64,000 nucleotides of DNA, from positions 558,001 through 622,000 of the forward strand of contig VTFK01000062.1 of assembly GCA_009617715.1 (NCBI GenBank), read 5' to 3'. Source of the stretch: Plectrocnemia conspersa. Its lineage: Eukaryota; Arthropoda; Insecta; Trichoptera; Polycentropodidae. Positions 11,856-23,505 of this stretch are shown here, piece after piece. Numbering within the stretch: the first letter of the stretch is position 1; the number at the start of each line of letters is the position of its first letter. A program made the translations under genes and the position numbers. The notes under the pieces are model-generated. The model made no database searches. It was not told where the DNA came from and saw only the letters and a program-made list of their open reading frames with translations.

Positions 11856-12861
11856 AAATTAATAAAACTAATTGTAACGAATAAAGTATGAGTTTGTTGA
11901 AAGCTAGTTCATCGCTTATCAAAATGCCCATAAAAACGACGTTTTTATTTTTTAATGGCTAAACTTCAGTATAAGCGTCACGTTTTTTTGCTCTAAGTTC
12001 ACGAAATTTTATCAGACAAAAAATAAAGTATATGAGAGTTACACATTCGAAACTTAAAGAATGAAATATAAATAAGCAAATTTAATCGGACAGTTCAACA
12101 CTCTGAACCACTTGTGAAGATATTAACAGAATGCGGCATCTGATTGCACAACTTTTAGTGTATTTTACAATTTTAAAGGGACGATAAGATAAGTTTTAGA
12201 TAATCTCTCGTTCTTTCAAAATATTGAAATACAAATTAGCTTAACTCCAAATCCGGTGTACAGAAATAAGTACACATTTTTTTTAGCATATTGAAGCTTA
12301 TATGCATATATTCGACAGTGAAGGATTAGGCATTTGGCTGTGGACCAACTCCAAAATCCGCGTCTTTCGTCAATGTGTGTCGAACATACGTACCAAGCAG
12401 TTCACATATGTTTGTACGTAATCGCCATAATGTATTCCTCGTGCGATTTACATATGACAAACGACCGCGGATCGGGAAACGAACGGGAAAGGCGAGGCTT
12501 AATCCTCTAGCACAGGCGGTGTTTATTGACGATAAAATGTTGGCAGCTAAGTTCCCTTTTCATTTACCATACGGTTTAGATGTAGATGTTGTATCTATCT
12601 TGTTGTATCTCTTGTTTTGTTGATGCTAAGGTTATATGTTTGAAGACTATTATCACAAATAGTGTGGGGTTACAACAATGATTATAATAAAGCTATAAAA
12701 ACAGTTTTGTCCAAACAACACGAGAACTATAAACCATTTTTTCATAAACTTCAAAACAACGTCTATAAAAAATACTTATCAAGTAAGCACGGAAGTATAT
12801 GACATTATCAGATAATCGCTCAAAAATGGCCATCTGGAAAGTTATGTTTTCACCAACGTGA
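11856..12861. other. Noncoding interval, nothing recognised
   Basis: An open frame at 12375-12623 has no recognisable domain and starts in unremarkable context. No repeat partner found by eye. Confidence 0.35.
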
Positions 12862-13732
12862 ATGACGTCCGGACGGCGGCTTTTGTCACGTACAACTGAC
12901 ATATTTGCGCGCGATCGAAAAATGTGCCAAATAATCGCAATTTTTAAATTGTCATATTATTAAAATTACGCTACTGACTACTATAAAGGTTTGTGTGGGC
13001 ACTCACGAATACAATATCAATGAAAACTTTTCGGTCGTAAATATTCAATTTATGCAAAATCTTTGTCGGCTTATGCAAAATGCCATAAGGCATAAAAATG
13101 ATACTTCAGAATACGACCACCACATCTGTGACTATCCTAGAATTTGTCGCCATCAATTCTAAATAAGAATTCGTTATGGTGCGACATTTATATAAGCCGA
13201 TCTAAGAAACTACATAAGGATATTCGAAACAATTTTTTTTAACAAAATCAACTACCACTAATTATTTTTTAATTATTTAATTTTATATGAAAAAAAATTA
13301 TATAACGATTTCTGTTAGAAGAATATACTATCAAAAATATAATTAATCCCTTTTGGTGCCCTAAAATATTCAAAATGTCAGTAAGTCTGTTGAAGTCCCC
13401 GACAAGCATGTGGTATTATAACTTGACCACGTGACCACTCGTCACTTAACACGCGAGAGAGCGAAATGGGAAGTATCTCACCGCTCGCGCTCGAAAAAGC
13501 AGCTCCGACTTCCATTTCCTTTGACTTCAGTCCGTTTGCCGACAATGTTCGGAAGCGCTCGAAGCTGGCCAAGTCGACTGAATTACCCCCACTTTATCTC
13601 CCATTCTCAGTAGCCTCGGACAACTTCCGAGAGATTTTATAGCGGGCAGAACCGAACTAGACCGAAGTAACCCACTATATTCTCCGTCCTTGGCCAACCT
13701 TGGCCAACTTCCAGAGAGTGTAGTGCAGGCAT
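12862..13732 (-). mobile_element. Unclassified TIR element M1, copy 1 (one end lost)
   Basis: Aligns throughout with the copies at 15593, 19335 and 47844. The intact end, on the right, reads CCAGAGAGTGTAGTGCAGGCAT. The left end stops inside the element at GACGTCCGGACGGCGG, so the opposite terminus is deleted. Short open frames inside are not conserved between copies, so it is non-autonomous. Confidence 0.75.
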
Positions 13733-15592
13733 ATAACCGTCGCCCGTGCTGGTTTAACATATACTACATATGTATATAAAAAAGCTTGAATACTATTTTA
13801 TTTTATAAAAAACATTAAATTATAATACCCGAGAATATTAATGTTGTATTTCATAAATTGAAATAGTAATTAATTATATAAAAACTGTAATTTTTTATAT
13901 AATTAATTACTTTTAGACACAAATTTATTAACATTAAGACTCGTTAACAGAAAAAAATTGAGGTTATTTTATGCGTCATTATTAAAACATTGTTAGCTAT
14001 TTGTAATAGTAATTTTTGATTTAAAAAAAAATGTTAAAAAATACGATTTTTTAGAGAAGTTGAGAGCTAATAGTAGTGGCATAAACTCAAACTTGCCATC
14101 TCTTTCTAAATTATAAATAATGATAAAATGGATAGCTATCGAACTGACTGTGTTAACACAAATATAGTGTAAAGTCGTGGTTCGGAATTGGGCATGTCAT
14201 GATACAACGAAAGATTTGCAATTATAAGAAACAGTATACTGCAACAGATTAAAAAATGTGAAACATCAATTGATGAATCTGTATTGGTGTGTTTAAATAA
14301 TATAAGTGATACATATTTAACTAGAATTTATAGTTCACTTTATAAAGTTTTCTAAGCGATTGCACACTTCAAATTCGAACGTTGCACGTTCGCCGCTTCG
14401 CACACCCAACATAACCTTTTACGGCACAATATTATTAGTCAGTTTGGAATTTTTCAACAAAATTCATACACTTCGCTGCATAACGTTGCACCTTCACTTC
14501 ACTCCACTCTCCAAGAACGTGGGTTCGGATCGCCAATGACACGACGACCCACGGATTTTATCCGCCCCAAATGTGGAACACCTATAATGTTTGCTTTTCG
14601 AAACTGACCTCTAGCGGTCAAAATTTAACCGGCCGGTTAAAATCTAACCGGTCGTCGATCACTCCGCGTCGTCGTCGTGGCTCAGATTGCCGTATCGATT
14701 TACACATTGTTCGGTAAGGTGTTGCCAGGTGTGTAATAAATGATAATGTCGCGGTGGGCGTTTCATCTCGACCCTAATTTCGAACAACACGCGCCCAGGG
14801 AAGGCGACGTCAATCACCATTCCAAAGTCTGTTGTTCGACGTGTTTACACGCTCGGATGATGGATGATTTTATGGGATAAAAACCGAGGAATTGGTCAGA
14901 AATCGGCTCTGATATCGATCTGATAAGGAGGGGTGTGGTGGCGCTAATGATGATAAACGGCTTTTTGTTATTTAAGTATTTCGTATTACTAGAATATGAT
15001 TACTTTTCCGCTATATAGAACATTAGATATCGTTGTCAGTTTTGCTTATCAAATTTACACCATGCCGGTTCATTGATGACTCTATGCAGAGGTTGGGCCA
15101 ATATTGATTAAACATGGTAAGCATTTACTATTAAATATATATAGCAGCATCTCTCAAACGGCATATTTCATTACATAATGCAAAGCTTCCAAAGAAATAA
15201 CCGTGATTTATGTATTACGCCTAATGCTAGGAATTAAGGAATTTTAAACACAATTTTCCTTCTCGCAATCCAGAAAATGTTACCTCTGGCTTTTTATTGT
15301 GATGTGGGCATACAAACTAGCATCTCTGAGATAAGTTTAGATTAAAAACTATGCACATATTCTTATTAAATAGTGGATAGAGATTCGCCAATTTTATTTA
15401 TATTTTGAGAATATTTAAATCTATATTCTAAATCTTAAAATTATTCATTTTGTGTGTCTGTCTCACTAAAAAATATTTACAGAACGTTTTGCTGTATATT
15501 TCTTAAATATAATATGAACATATATTACAGTCTTTATAAACACATTAATGACATAAAAAAGTATTAAAAACACTGAAATGACGTCCTTTGAA
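13733..15592. other. Noncoding interval with GC-richer island
   Basis: 14400-14960 is GC-richer than its flanks and contains a perfect 18-base palindrome at 14624-14641 built from AACCGG and CCGGTT, with a further TAACCGGTCG beside it. It could be regulatory or a remnant of an element; there is no coding signal. Confidence 0.4.
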
Positions 15593-16682
15593 ATGACCTC
15601 TCTGGAAGTTGTCTGAACCGAAGTTACAACTGAAGTCAGCCGAGATCTACGACTTCGAGTAAGCGACCACACTGTCGCAAATTTCATATGCCGTCCGGAC
15701 GGCGGTCGTGAGTGACGTTCGGACGGCGGCTTCTGTCACGTACGGTCGGCATATTTGCGCGCGATCAAAAAAAGTGCCAAATAATCACAATTTTTAAATT
15801 GTCATATTATTAAAATTACGCTACAGATAATTATAAAAGTTTGTGTGGGCACTCACCAATACAATATTAATGAAAACTTTTCGGTCGTAAATATTCAATT
15901 TACGCAAAATCTTTGTCGGCTTTTGCAAAATGCCATAAGGCATAAAAACGGTACTTCAGAATACGAACACCACATCTGTGATTATCCTAGAATTTGTCGC
16001 CATCGATTCTAAATAAGAATTCGTTATGGTGTGACATTTATATAAAACGATCTAGGATAATACATAAGGATATTCGAAACGATTTTTTTTAACAAAATGA
16101 AGTACCACTAGCTATTTTTTAATTATTTAATTTTATATGAAAAAAATATAATAACGATATCTGTTAGAAGAATATTCTATCAAAAATATAATTAATCCCT
16201 TTTGGTGCCCTAAAATATTCAAAAACGTCAGTAAGTCTGTTGAAGTCCACAATAAGCATGTGGTATTATAACTTGACCACGTGATCACGATGCAGCGCTC
16301 GACGTGCGTGTTAAGCATAGGACGCCTACGCGCATACTCAAATTGAACGGAGTTACTCGTTCTATCTCAGTGTGGGAAACACCATATCATTATCTCTCTC
16401 ACTCACGTCATTTAACACATGAGAGAGCGAAAGAGAAAGTATTTCACCGCTCGCGCTCGAAAGAGCAGCTCCGACTTCGCTCTCTTTGACTCTGAAATAA
16501 TGCCGACAATGTTTGGAAGCGCTCGAAGCTGGCCAACTCGACTGAATTACCGCCACTTTACCTCCCGTTCTCGGTAACCTCGGACAACTTCCGAGGGATT
16601 TTAGAGCGGGAAGAAACAAACCCACTATATTCTCCGTCTTTGGCCAACCTTGGCCAACTTCCAGGGAGTGTAGTACAGGCAT
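15593..16682 (-). mobile_element. Unclassified TIR element M1, copy 2
   Basis: Nearly full-length copy. The left end reads CTCTCTGGAAGTTGTCTGAA (terminal bases altered) and the right end CTTCCAGGGAGTGTAGTACAGGC. The two ends are inverted repeats. Internal landmarks shared with the other copies are the GTCCGGAC site, the ATGCCATAAGGCATAAAAA block and repeated TTGGCCAA motifs near the right end. No conserved open frame. Confidence 0.78.
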
Positions 16683-16739
16683 AAAAAATAGTCTCGAATC
16701 TATTCCGAAAATAATTCATTTCAGTGAAATCATATCTGA

Positions 16740-17395
16740 ATACAGATTCACCGGTAGATATATATTTTTACCAGTGAAAATATAATTAACATGACAAATG
16801 CTAGTAAAATGATATGATTTCAACACTTTCATATGTATTAATATATACATTTACTTACTTATCCTCATTTTTTAACATGCTATAGTGAATGTGTATTTTT
16901 CAGTTATATTATATATTCACTAGGGAAGTCCTAATACATTTTAACTAATAGATTTATATATGAAATAATATACTAGGAAAAATACAATTTAACTGATATG
17001 CGCTAAATGTCTACGATACTCAGTTGCATAACTTTAATTTGCTGTTCTAACCCAAACCTAACCAAATGAAAGTTTTAAAACAAATTATAGATTTAAAACT
17101 TTTGTTAGATCAAGTCCAAAATAAGCAGAATAAGTATTCAATACAGACATCGCATCTCGTATATTGCTTCATGGTTTGTCTGCACTTGAATATTACAATG
17201 TTTTAAAAATATTCTAGCTATCCTTACCGATATTACTACGGACTTTTAATACGAGAAAGTATATTCAAACCGAATTTTGGTCAATAGAAGAGTGCAAAAA
17301 CAATTATCACATCTCAGAAGTTATAAATTCACGTCAAAAGCAATAAAATTATGTCGGCGCTGTCGCAGTGGGAACGTTCGGTAACGAGCGTTTCA
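16740..17395 (+). repeat. E/F composite repeat, copy 3
   Basis: E part (about 16750-16985) with TAGTGAATGTGTATTTTTCAG, followed by F (about 16990-17395) ending in the core ACGTCAAAAGCAATAAAAT and a terminal AACGTTCGGTAACGAGCGTT hairpin. Order and orientation (E then F) match the 61 kb copies. Confidence 0.6.
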
Positions 17396-18581
17396 CAACA
17401 TATTTCAACTATGTAGTGTGAGCATAGTTTTTGTTAGAAATAGATAATTAAACATTCATTGCTCATTCTTTTCGTGCTATTTAGTATGTCGATTATAATT
17501 TTAAACACTCAAGAAGTGTATTTGGTTATCAGACTCAAATCAGTAGACATGTTAGATTTATCGCTTGAGCTATTAACTGAGAAAACTCAGAAAAGAGTTT
17601 TCCGTACATGTTTGCAGACATCTATAAATTACGTATCGCATTTTATGATACGGGTTTACTCGTAATAAACAATACAGCTATCTTATAGAAAACCGCATTT
17701 GCGACCGCCTCTAATACGTCTTTGAAAGCCCACGGTAATTTGTGTTGGCTCCAGTCGTCTAAGTCCAAGAACTCGCGGAATTTGGTGCGCAGACACAGAT
17801 ATGATGGATAATCGGTATATAATGGTCAACGATTAGGTTATTGACGGCGCCGGACTTCGGCGCCGCGACGCTAAAATGACCATAATCTAATATTACGCAA
17901 GATATTTATATGCATCGCGTAACTCGGACTATAGGTGTGGATTCAGGAAGGAGGCTGCGTATGTGGCTTTTAAGTTATGATGCATGAAGACATCAAGCTG
18001 CGAGGAATGCAATAGCGATTGATGGGTTTAATTGAGGCGCAAAGATGACGTTTTGATGGGTTAAAGTTATAATTGAAATACGCTATTTGAGGAACACTGC
18101 CTTCAATTAAAATCTCGCGATATCATCGTCACTGTACATAAATTGACTGACGCTTCTTACGTAGTAACATATTCCAACGGCGCGTCTAGTTTTTTCGTAA
18201 CTATTAATTACAAGTTTTTAGCTTGCAGTTACGTCGTAAATTCCGCACTAATTGTCGTTACAAAATGTGCATTTTGCATACATTTGCATACTACCGAAAT
18301 ATTGACCTCATGTTAATTCAAACTATTAGGTTACTAAGAAAATTTTTGTTATTTTAAGTTTCTCTTCAGGCTGCTCTTGTTTGTCTTAAATAAGAGCATT
18401 TAACTATGGTTTAGTACTTGTCAAGGCAAGACATCTAATCGATTATGATTGATTGAACTTAATCTGCACGTTATTCCACCTTGCTAAAATATGTCAAGTC
18501 ACAGGGACAGACTTTAAAAAGTAGTAATTTTATATATTATTCTTTACAGCTAGCATGATCAGATTCCATCCGAGCAACTGC
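17396..18581. other. Noncoding interval, nothing recognised
   Basis: A 68-codon open frame at 17459-17665 has no recognisable motif. Around 17850 GGCGCCGGACTTCGGCGCCG forms a short GC-rich inverted repeat. Confidence 0.35.
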
Positions 18582-18821
18582 TCATTTGTGTGTATTTACC
18601 AACACACAGTATCCACTCTTCGAGCATACTACACACGTATACTCATCGGAAGGCTTCTCGTCGCACAATATTGAGCGGGCCCGAAGAAATTCCAGAGGCA
18701 CTTGACCCGCTCCAAGTTTGCCTTTGAGTCTTGTTACCCTCTCGTCTTTATCGATGTTTGTGTTGTCCTCCACCCGGCTACCGGGTGCAGATATATAGTG
18801 GGTGTTGTTTCATCTCATGCA
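18582..18821 (-). pseudogene. Unassigned coding-like fragment
   Basis: An open minus-strand frame of about 75 codons with protein-like composition includes KDERVTRLKGKLGAGQ, VPLEFLRARSILCDEK and a Cys-rich YTCVVCSKSGYC. A possible donor TTG then GTAAAT lies near its end. I do not recognise the family. The region is GC-richer and sits next to a plus-strand A-rich tail (19032-19055), so it may be part of a retrotransposed sequence rather than a host exon. Confidence 0.25.
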
Positions 18822-19055
18822 CTGGTACTACTGGTACCTACCGGCGACTAGAGAGCCGCATCGGCCACTCGAAATGCCTTTCTTAGGCATTTGCGACCTT
18901 GCCGGTGAGAGCGGCTGCCTTGGTCGCTCCACTTTTGTTGACCAAACAACCAACACATACACTCACTGTGCTCGAGATCGTTCGATCGAGACTGGAGCAG
19001 TGGTGGAATAACATGATGAAAATCCTGAGTTAAATAAAAAAAGAAATAAAAGAAA
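18822..19055 (+). repeat. Possible LINE 3' end with A-rich tail
   Basis: A GC-richer block ends in GAGTTAAATAAAAAAAGAAA and more A-rich sequence at 19028-19055, like the 3' untranslated region and tail of a retrotransposed copy. No reverse transcriptase is seen upstream, so the class is unknown. Confidence 0.3.
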
Positions 19056-19059
19056 TTAA

Positions 19060-19334
19060 CCCTTTGATTGCCGAAACTCAATATATAAGTTGTTGCTTCT
19101 TGGGGAGAATTGTTGGATCCGACAATTTAATACATTTTTAATGGGCAGTAGGATTTAATTATTATGTAATACACTGACGCTTAGATTTTCAGCAACTACA
19201 TTTTTGTTTTCATGAAAATAGCGACGACCGTGTAAATATCAACAACCAGCAAATTAAAAAAAACAATTACAGTGTATTAAAATTTTATCTGCGTGAATAA
19301 TTTTATTTAAATAAAATGCCAATGTGTAAGTATA
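19060..19334 (+). mobile_element. Left end of a TTAA-type element
   Basis: TTAA followed by CCCTTTGATTGCCGAAACTC resembles the left ends at 8852 and 56249. Internal similarity to the 56 kb copy (GGATCC, AATGGGC) supports one family. No right end is found before M1 copy 3. Confidence 0.4.
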
Positions 19335-20214
19335 ATGCCTGCACTACACTCTCTGGAAGTTGGCCAAGGTTGGCCAAGGACGGAGATTATAGTGGGCTAC
19401 TTTGGTCGAGTACGGTTCTGCCCGCTCTAAAACAGAGCTCCGAGTCAAAGAGCCGAAGTCAGAGCTGCTCTTTCGAGCGCGAGCGGTGAGATACTTCCCC
19501 TTTCGCTCTCTCGCGTGTTTAGTGACGAGAGTGAGAGCGATTATGATATGGTGTTTCGCAAACTGAGATAGAACCAGTAACTCGGTTCAATTTCAGTATG
19601 CGCTTAGGCGTCCTATGGTCAACGTGCATGTCAAGCGCTGCATCGTTTTCACGTGGTCAAGATATAATACCACATGCTTATTGTGGACTCTTACTGACAT
19701 CTTTGAATATTTTAGGGCACCAAAAAGGATTAATTATATTTTTGATAGTATATTCTTCTAACAGATATCGTTATTATATTTTTTTCATATGGAATTAAAT
19801 AATTAAAAAATAATTAGTGGTACTTGATTTTGTTAAAAAAATCGTTTCGAATATCCTTATGTATTTTCCTAGATGGGTTTATATAAATGTCACACCATAA
19901 CGAATACTTATTTAGAATCGATGGCGACAAATTCTAGGATAGTCACAGATGTGGTGTTCGTATTCTGAAGTATCATTTTTATGCCTTATGGCATTTTGCA
20001 AAAGCCGACAAAGATTTTGCGTAAATTGAATATTTACGACCGAAAAGTTTTCACTAATATTGTATTGGTGAGTGCCCAGACAAACGTTTATAATTAACAG
20101 TAGCGTAATTTTATTAATATGACAATTTAAAAATTGCGATTATTTGGCACATTTTTTGATCACGCGCAAATATGCCGGCTGTACGTGACAGAAGCCGCCG
20201 TCCGGACGACATAT

Positions 20215-21041
20215 ACAAGAAAATGCATTCGATTTCTGATTCCCTCGACCTACAGGAGGATCTCAACTCTATATGGAAATGGGCTTGCTACAACCAATTG
20301 CCTTTCAGTGTAAAGAAATGTCACACAATTTCATTTTCAAGGTCATTAACGCCGACAAAATATTTATACCATCTAGGAGGATATTTTCTGGAAAGGTTTT
20401 CTTCAACTAAGGATTTAGGAGTGACTTTCGAAGAACGTTGGAAATTTAGCCAGCACATTGCAGAGACTCATAGCAAATCCTTAAAAATGCTCGGTTTTAT
20501 CTTGAGAAATGCGCGTTACTTCAGGAATACTTTAGTATTGCGCACTCTTTATGATACTCTAGTCCGCAGCATACTAGAAACTAGCACCATCATTTGGATA
20601 TCAGGCGTAATGAATCAATGTAATGAATTAAAGCTGGAAAAAGTACAACGTAAATTTCTTCGATATTTATACTTGAAGGAATACGGGTATTATCCGTTCT
20701 TGTTTCCCAGTGCTTTTATTTTAGGAGCCCTGGGATACGTTTCTTTGTCGACTCGCAGAAGCGTTTATGTAATTAAACACTTCTGGAAATTGCTCAAGGG
20801 CATCGTAGACAATCCTTCAGTGCTCGAGCAGCTTCAAATGTGGGCTCCTGAAGGTGGACATAGTTCTCGGTCGCGTCCACTATTCTTGCCTGTTAAGTGT
20901 AGAACTGGAGCACTTGCCAACTCTTCTCTGGCCAAGGCTATTTATCTGCTCAATTCTGTCCATAGTAATATTGACATTTTCTCTTGCACTTATGGAGTTT
21001 TGGTTCAATTCGTATGGGACAATGCACACCTGTTGAGGTGA
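20215..21041 (+). CDS. LINE reverse transcriptase, C-terminal fragment
   Basis: About 275 codons of the C-terminal end of a Jockey-group non-LTR retrotransposon polyprotein. It begins YKKMHSISDSLDLQEDLN, the segment that follows the [FY]ADD box. SSTKDLGVTF is the primer-grip-like SxxKDLGV block and KVQRKFLRYLYLK the thumb-region KVQRRFLRY block. The protein ends with a C-terminal tail ending NAHLLR and a TGA. The endonuclease and the catalytic Asp pair are missing, so it cannot be active. The ATG at 20172 of the longer open frame belongs to M1, not to the LINE. Confidence 0.82.
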
Positions 21042-21103
21042 TTTGTGTCTGTTGTTTTGTCTTGTTTATATTTGTATGTATTATGATGTACTAGTACTTT
21101 TGA

Positions 21104-21143
21104 CTATCGTGACGCATTAGGTTTGCCTGTCAGGTCACGATGG
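21104..21143 (+). other. Stem-loop in LINE 3' untranslated region
   Basis: ATCGTGAC at 21106-21113 pairs with GTCACGAT at 21134-21141, extendable by a wobble and one more pair. It lies between the stop codon and the AAAT tail. In several LINE groups such 3' stem-loops are recognised by the element's own reverse transcriptase. Confidence 0.6.
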
Positions 21144-21153
21144 TTATAATTTT

Positions 21154-21176
21154 AATAAATAAATAAATAAATAAAT
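21154..21176 (+). repeat. (AAAT)n tail of the LINE
   Basis: Five or more AAAT units end the LINE insertion exactly where M1 sequence resumes. Confidence 0.8.
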
Positions 21177-21319
21177 ATGAAATTTGCGACAGTGTGGTCG
21201 CTTACTCGAAGTCGTAGGTCTTGGCCGACTTTAGTTGTAACTTCGGTTCGGACAACTTCCACAGAGTGTAGTGCACAAGTGACTTTCTCGCATTTTTAAA
21301 ATCATATTAATATGAATGA

Positions 21320-21615
21320 TTGAATGAATGAATGATACAATTTTTTACTATCATGGAAAAATGCGATACCAATGGAGAACGTATATCTCAAGTACGTAGG
21401 GCGATTGAGAAAGAGACATCATTTTATAAAGCTTTCTATCAAGAAAAAAAAAAAGATGTTATTTAACTAGCTCTTGACAAGTTTATAAAGAAAACTCATG
21501 ATAAATACATGCCTTGTTAACTCAATATGTATATTGATAAATAAATATTTAAAATACAATTTTTGATGTTTTTTTACATCCCCCTATTTTCAAACATTCA
21601 ATATTCAACAAATCA
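21320..21615 (+). pseudogene. Tigger/pogo transposase C-terminal relic, second copy
   Basis: The frame reads MEKCDTNGERISQVRRAIEK and FYKAFYQEKKK, matching MEDCDSNGERISQVRGAINK in the relic at 26881-27850. Downstream noncoding sequence (TTGATAAATAAATATTTAAAATAC and on) also aligns with that copy. The rest of the transposase is absent and no clear terminal repeat is seen. Confidence 0.6.
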
Positions 21616-23505
21616 GTACCAACTTAGTAAGTCAATCAGATATAATCAGTAAGTATTAACCCCATTACAAAATAATTAAGGATCAAGGTGAAGAAGCATT
21701 GAAAGAATTAGAAACACTTTAACCAATATATTGGAACATCTTTGATTCCCACCTGATAAATATTAATTTATAAAGTTTTATGATCCCTCTGCTTATTTGC
21801 AAACAGCTAAAGTATTAAATATGTTTTTTTATAAATCAATTAATTTGACGAAATATATCTACCAAATAAAAACAATTGTCTGCAGAACTAATTTAAAAAA
21901 AATAGGAATAAAAGACAAACATGCTAGTAATTCTAGTATTTTTTTTAATCTCGTTTTTTAAATATTTTAATATAACCAACATGATAATCTAATAGTATAG
22001 TCTGGGCTCAAATCATATATGAATCTATGTTTTTCAATTCCTATTGTATCTGGGAGAGTAGTAAATATTATTTAATTATAATTTCAATGAAGCATCGCAT
22101 ATTAAGTGTTCTTAAATTTTCCTTATCTCACTGATTAATATCGTGATGATTAATTAAAATCGAGCGAGTATGAAAAAATCTATAAAAACGAGTTATTTCC
22201 GCTTAGAGATATGTTGTATATGTATAAAAAATATATAGAACTGTGTTTCCACAAAATATAAAAAAATCTAATAAAAATTGGTATGTTACACAAGCTTAAC
22301 AATTTAAAAAAAATATTCTCACGTTTTAAGTGAAATAAAAAAAAATCGACCTACGCATTGTTTATTATATTATCATGTTGCTATGCTTAGTAATATTATT
22401 TACATAAAATAAACTATGGTGATTTTTTTACGGATGCTTGAAATTTTAATTTTACCACATCTGAGATGGTTGGATATCGAAGACTCTGGAGTAACATTCC
22501 TGAGAAAGACGCTGTACTGACAAGTTTCCTTATAAGCTGTGGGCCGATCCAGTTTCGGCAATCTGTAAAATGATTGCTACTATAAAGAAACAAGAGTTGA
22601 CTGCGGATTCTATGAAAGGCAATTCTGCTTTTGATGCGTTTCACGCTTTGAATTCCTTTTCTATTTGAGTTGCAATTCAAGAGATGATTTAAAGTAGCAC
22701 AATGCCGTATTGATTGATGCTACTTTACGTTGATTAATCATACCATTCTGGCTTATCTTAAGACCTCACTCCGCTAGTGTCCATTCACAACCGTTGAATC
22801 ACTCCATATGTTATCTCCAAGCGCAAGAATCGATTCATGTCCTCGCTTTGTTCTATCCTTTCTTGTGAATGAACACCTTATCTGCGTCCGTTCTTGCCGC
22901 CTGACGCCTTTGCATAAAGACAAGAAAAAGCCGATAACGCTGTCTTCTAATCTTGCGCTTTTTCTTTGTTTGAGAGTTTGCTTAGGTGTGCGAACTGCAA
23001 ATTTGCAAAAGTGCATCGTACGACGGATATAACCCATATATTGTGCATTATGTACAAACCAGCTACGATGGCAGCAGCAGCAGGTACAGGCCAGACGAGC
23101 GGCAGGTTGGCGCCCGTCGCTTTTTATTATCATCGGAATCGCCGCCGTTGGCATTTCAGCTTTTTGCCTCCCATACACCAACTCCTCGACATTTTGCTGC
23201 CTAAAAATCGACAGCCAATTACGCCGGCAATACAGTGTTGGATAGTAATCAAGAACGTTTTCAATAGAATTGCGATTTGAGTACCTGATTAGATTAACCC
23301 TTTAAACTCATAAATCAGTATAAAATTAAGTAGAGAGCCATATATCAAAATGTTACATTGTTTGAGGTGCAGATCATTTATATTTGTTAGAAGAATTATA
23401 ATGAGCGAACAAAGCAGGGACGATGTATCAGATTCTTCCAGGGTGGGGCAAAAGAAAAAATGCATTTTTCTAGCCAAATTCAAGCAAATGCAAATGTCTC
23501 AACAT
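21616..23505. other. Noncoding interval with a GC-richer island
   Basis: 22780-23280 is GC-richer and has open frames on both strands, the longest being 135 codons on the minus strand at 22774-23181, with no recognisable domain and Cys/Arg-rich low complexity. A short CAG run lies at about 23072. At 23291, TTAACCCTTTAAACTC again resembles a TTAA-type element end without partner. Confidence 0.35.

Larger units (their letters stand above)
20215..21174 (+). mobile_element. 5'-truncated Jockey-group LINE nested in M1 copy 3
   Basis: Comparison with uninterrupted M1 copies places the insertion at a CATAT sequence; ATAT at 20211-20214 and 21175-21178 is a likely short target duplication. The insert carries the end of a reverse transcriptase, a 3' untranslated region of about 110 bases with a stem-loop, and an (AAAT)n tail from 21154. 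Truncation at the 5' end just after the catalytic box is typical of target-primed reverse transcription. The absence of stops over 826 bases suggests a fairly recent insertion. Confidence 0.82.
19335..21282 (+). mobile_element. Unclassified TIR element M1, copy 3, split by a LINE
   Basis: The left end reads ATGCCTGCACTACACTCTCT and the right end CCACAGAGTGTAGTGCAC, inverted repeats of one another. The element body runs 19335-20214 and resumes at 21175-21282. Without the nested LINE it is about 980 bases, close to the other copies. The TTGGCCAAGG repeats lie next to the left end. Confidence 0.8.

Noticed and set aside
13378..13760. Coding frames on both strands near 13.5 kb
   Set aside because: They lie inside M1 copy 1 and are shadows of its GC-richer terminal part.
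20172..20214. ATG of the 289-codon frame as the true start of the LINE protein
   Set aside because: These bases belong to element M1, shown by the uninterrupted copies; the LINE is 5'-truncated.
22774..23280. Overlapping open frames on both strands up to 135 codons
   Set aside because: GC-richer composition lengthens frames on all strands; no domain, start context or splice evidence.
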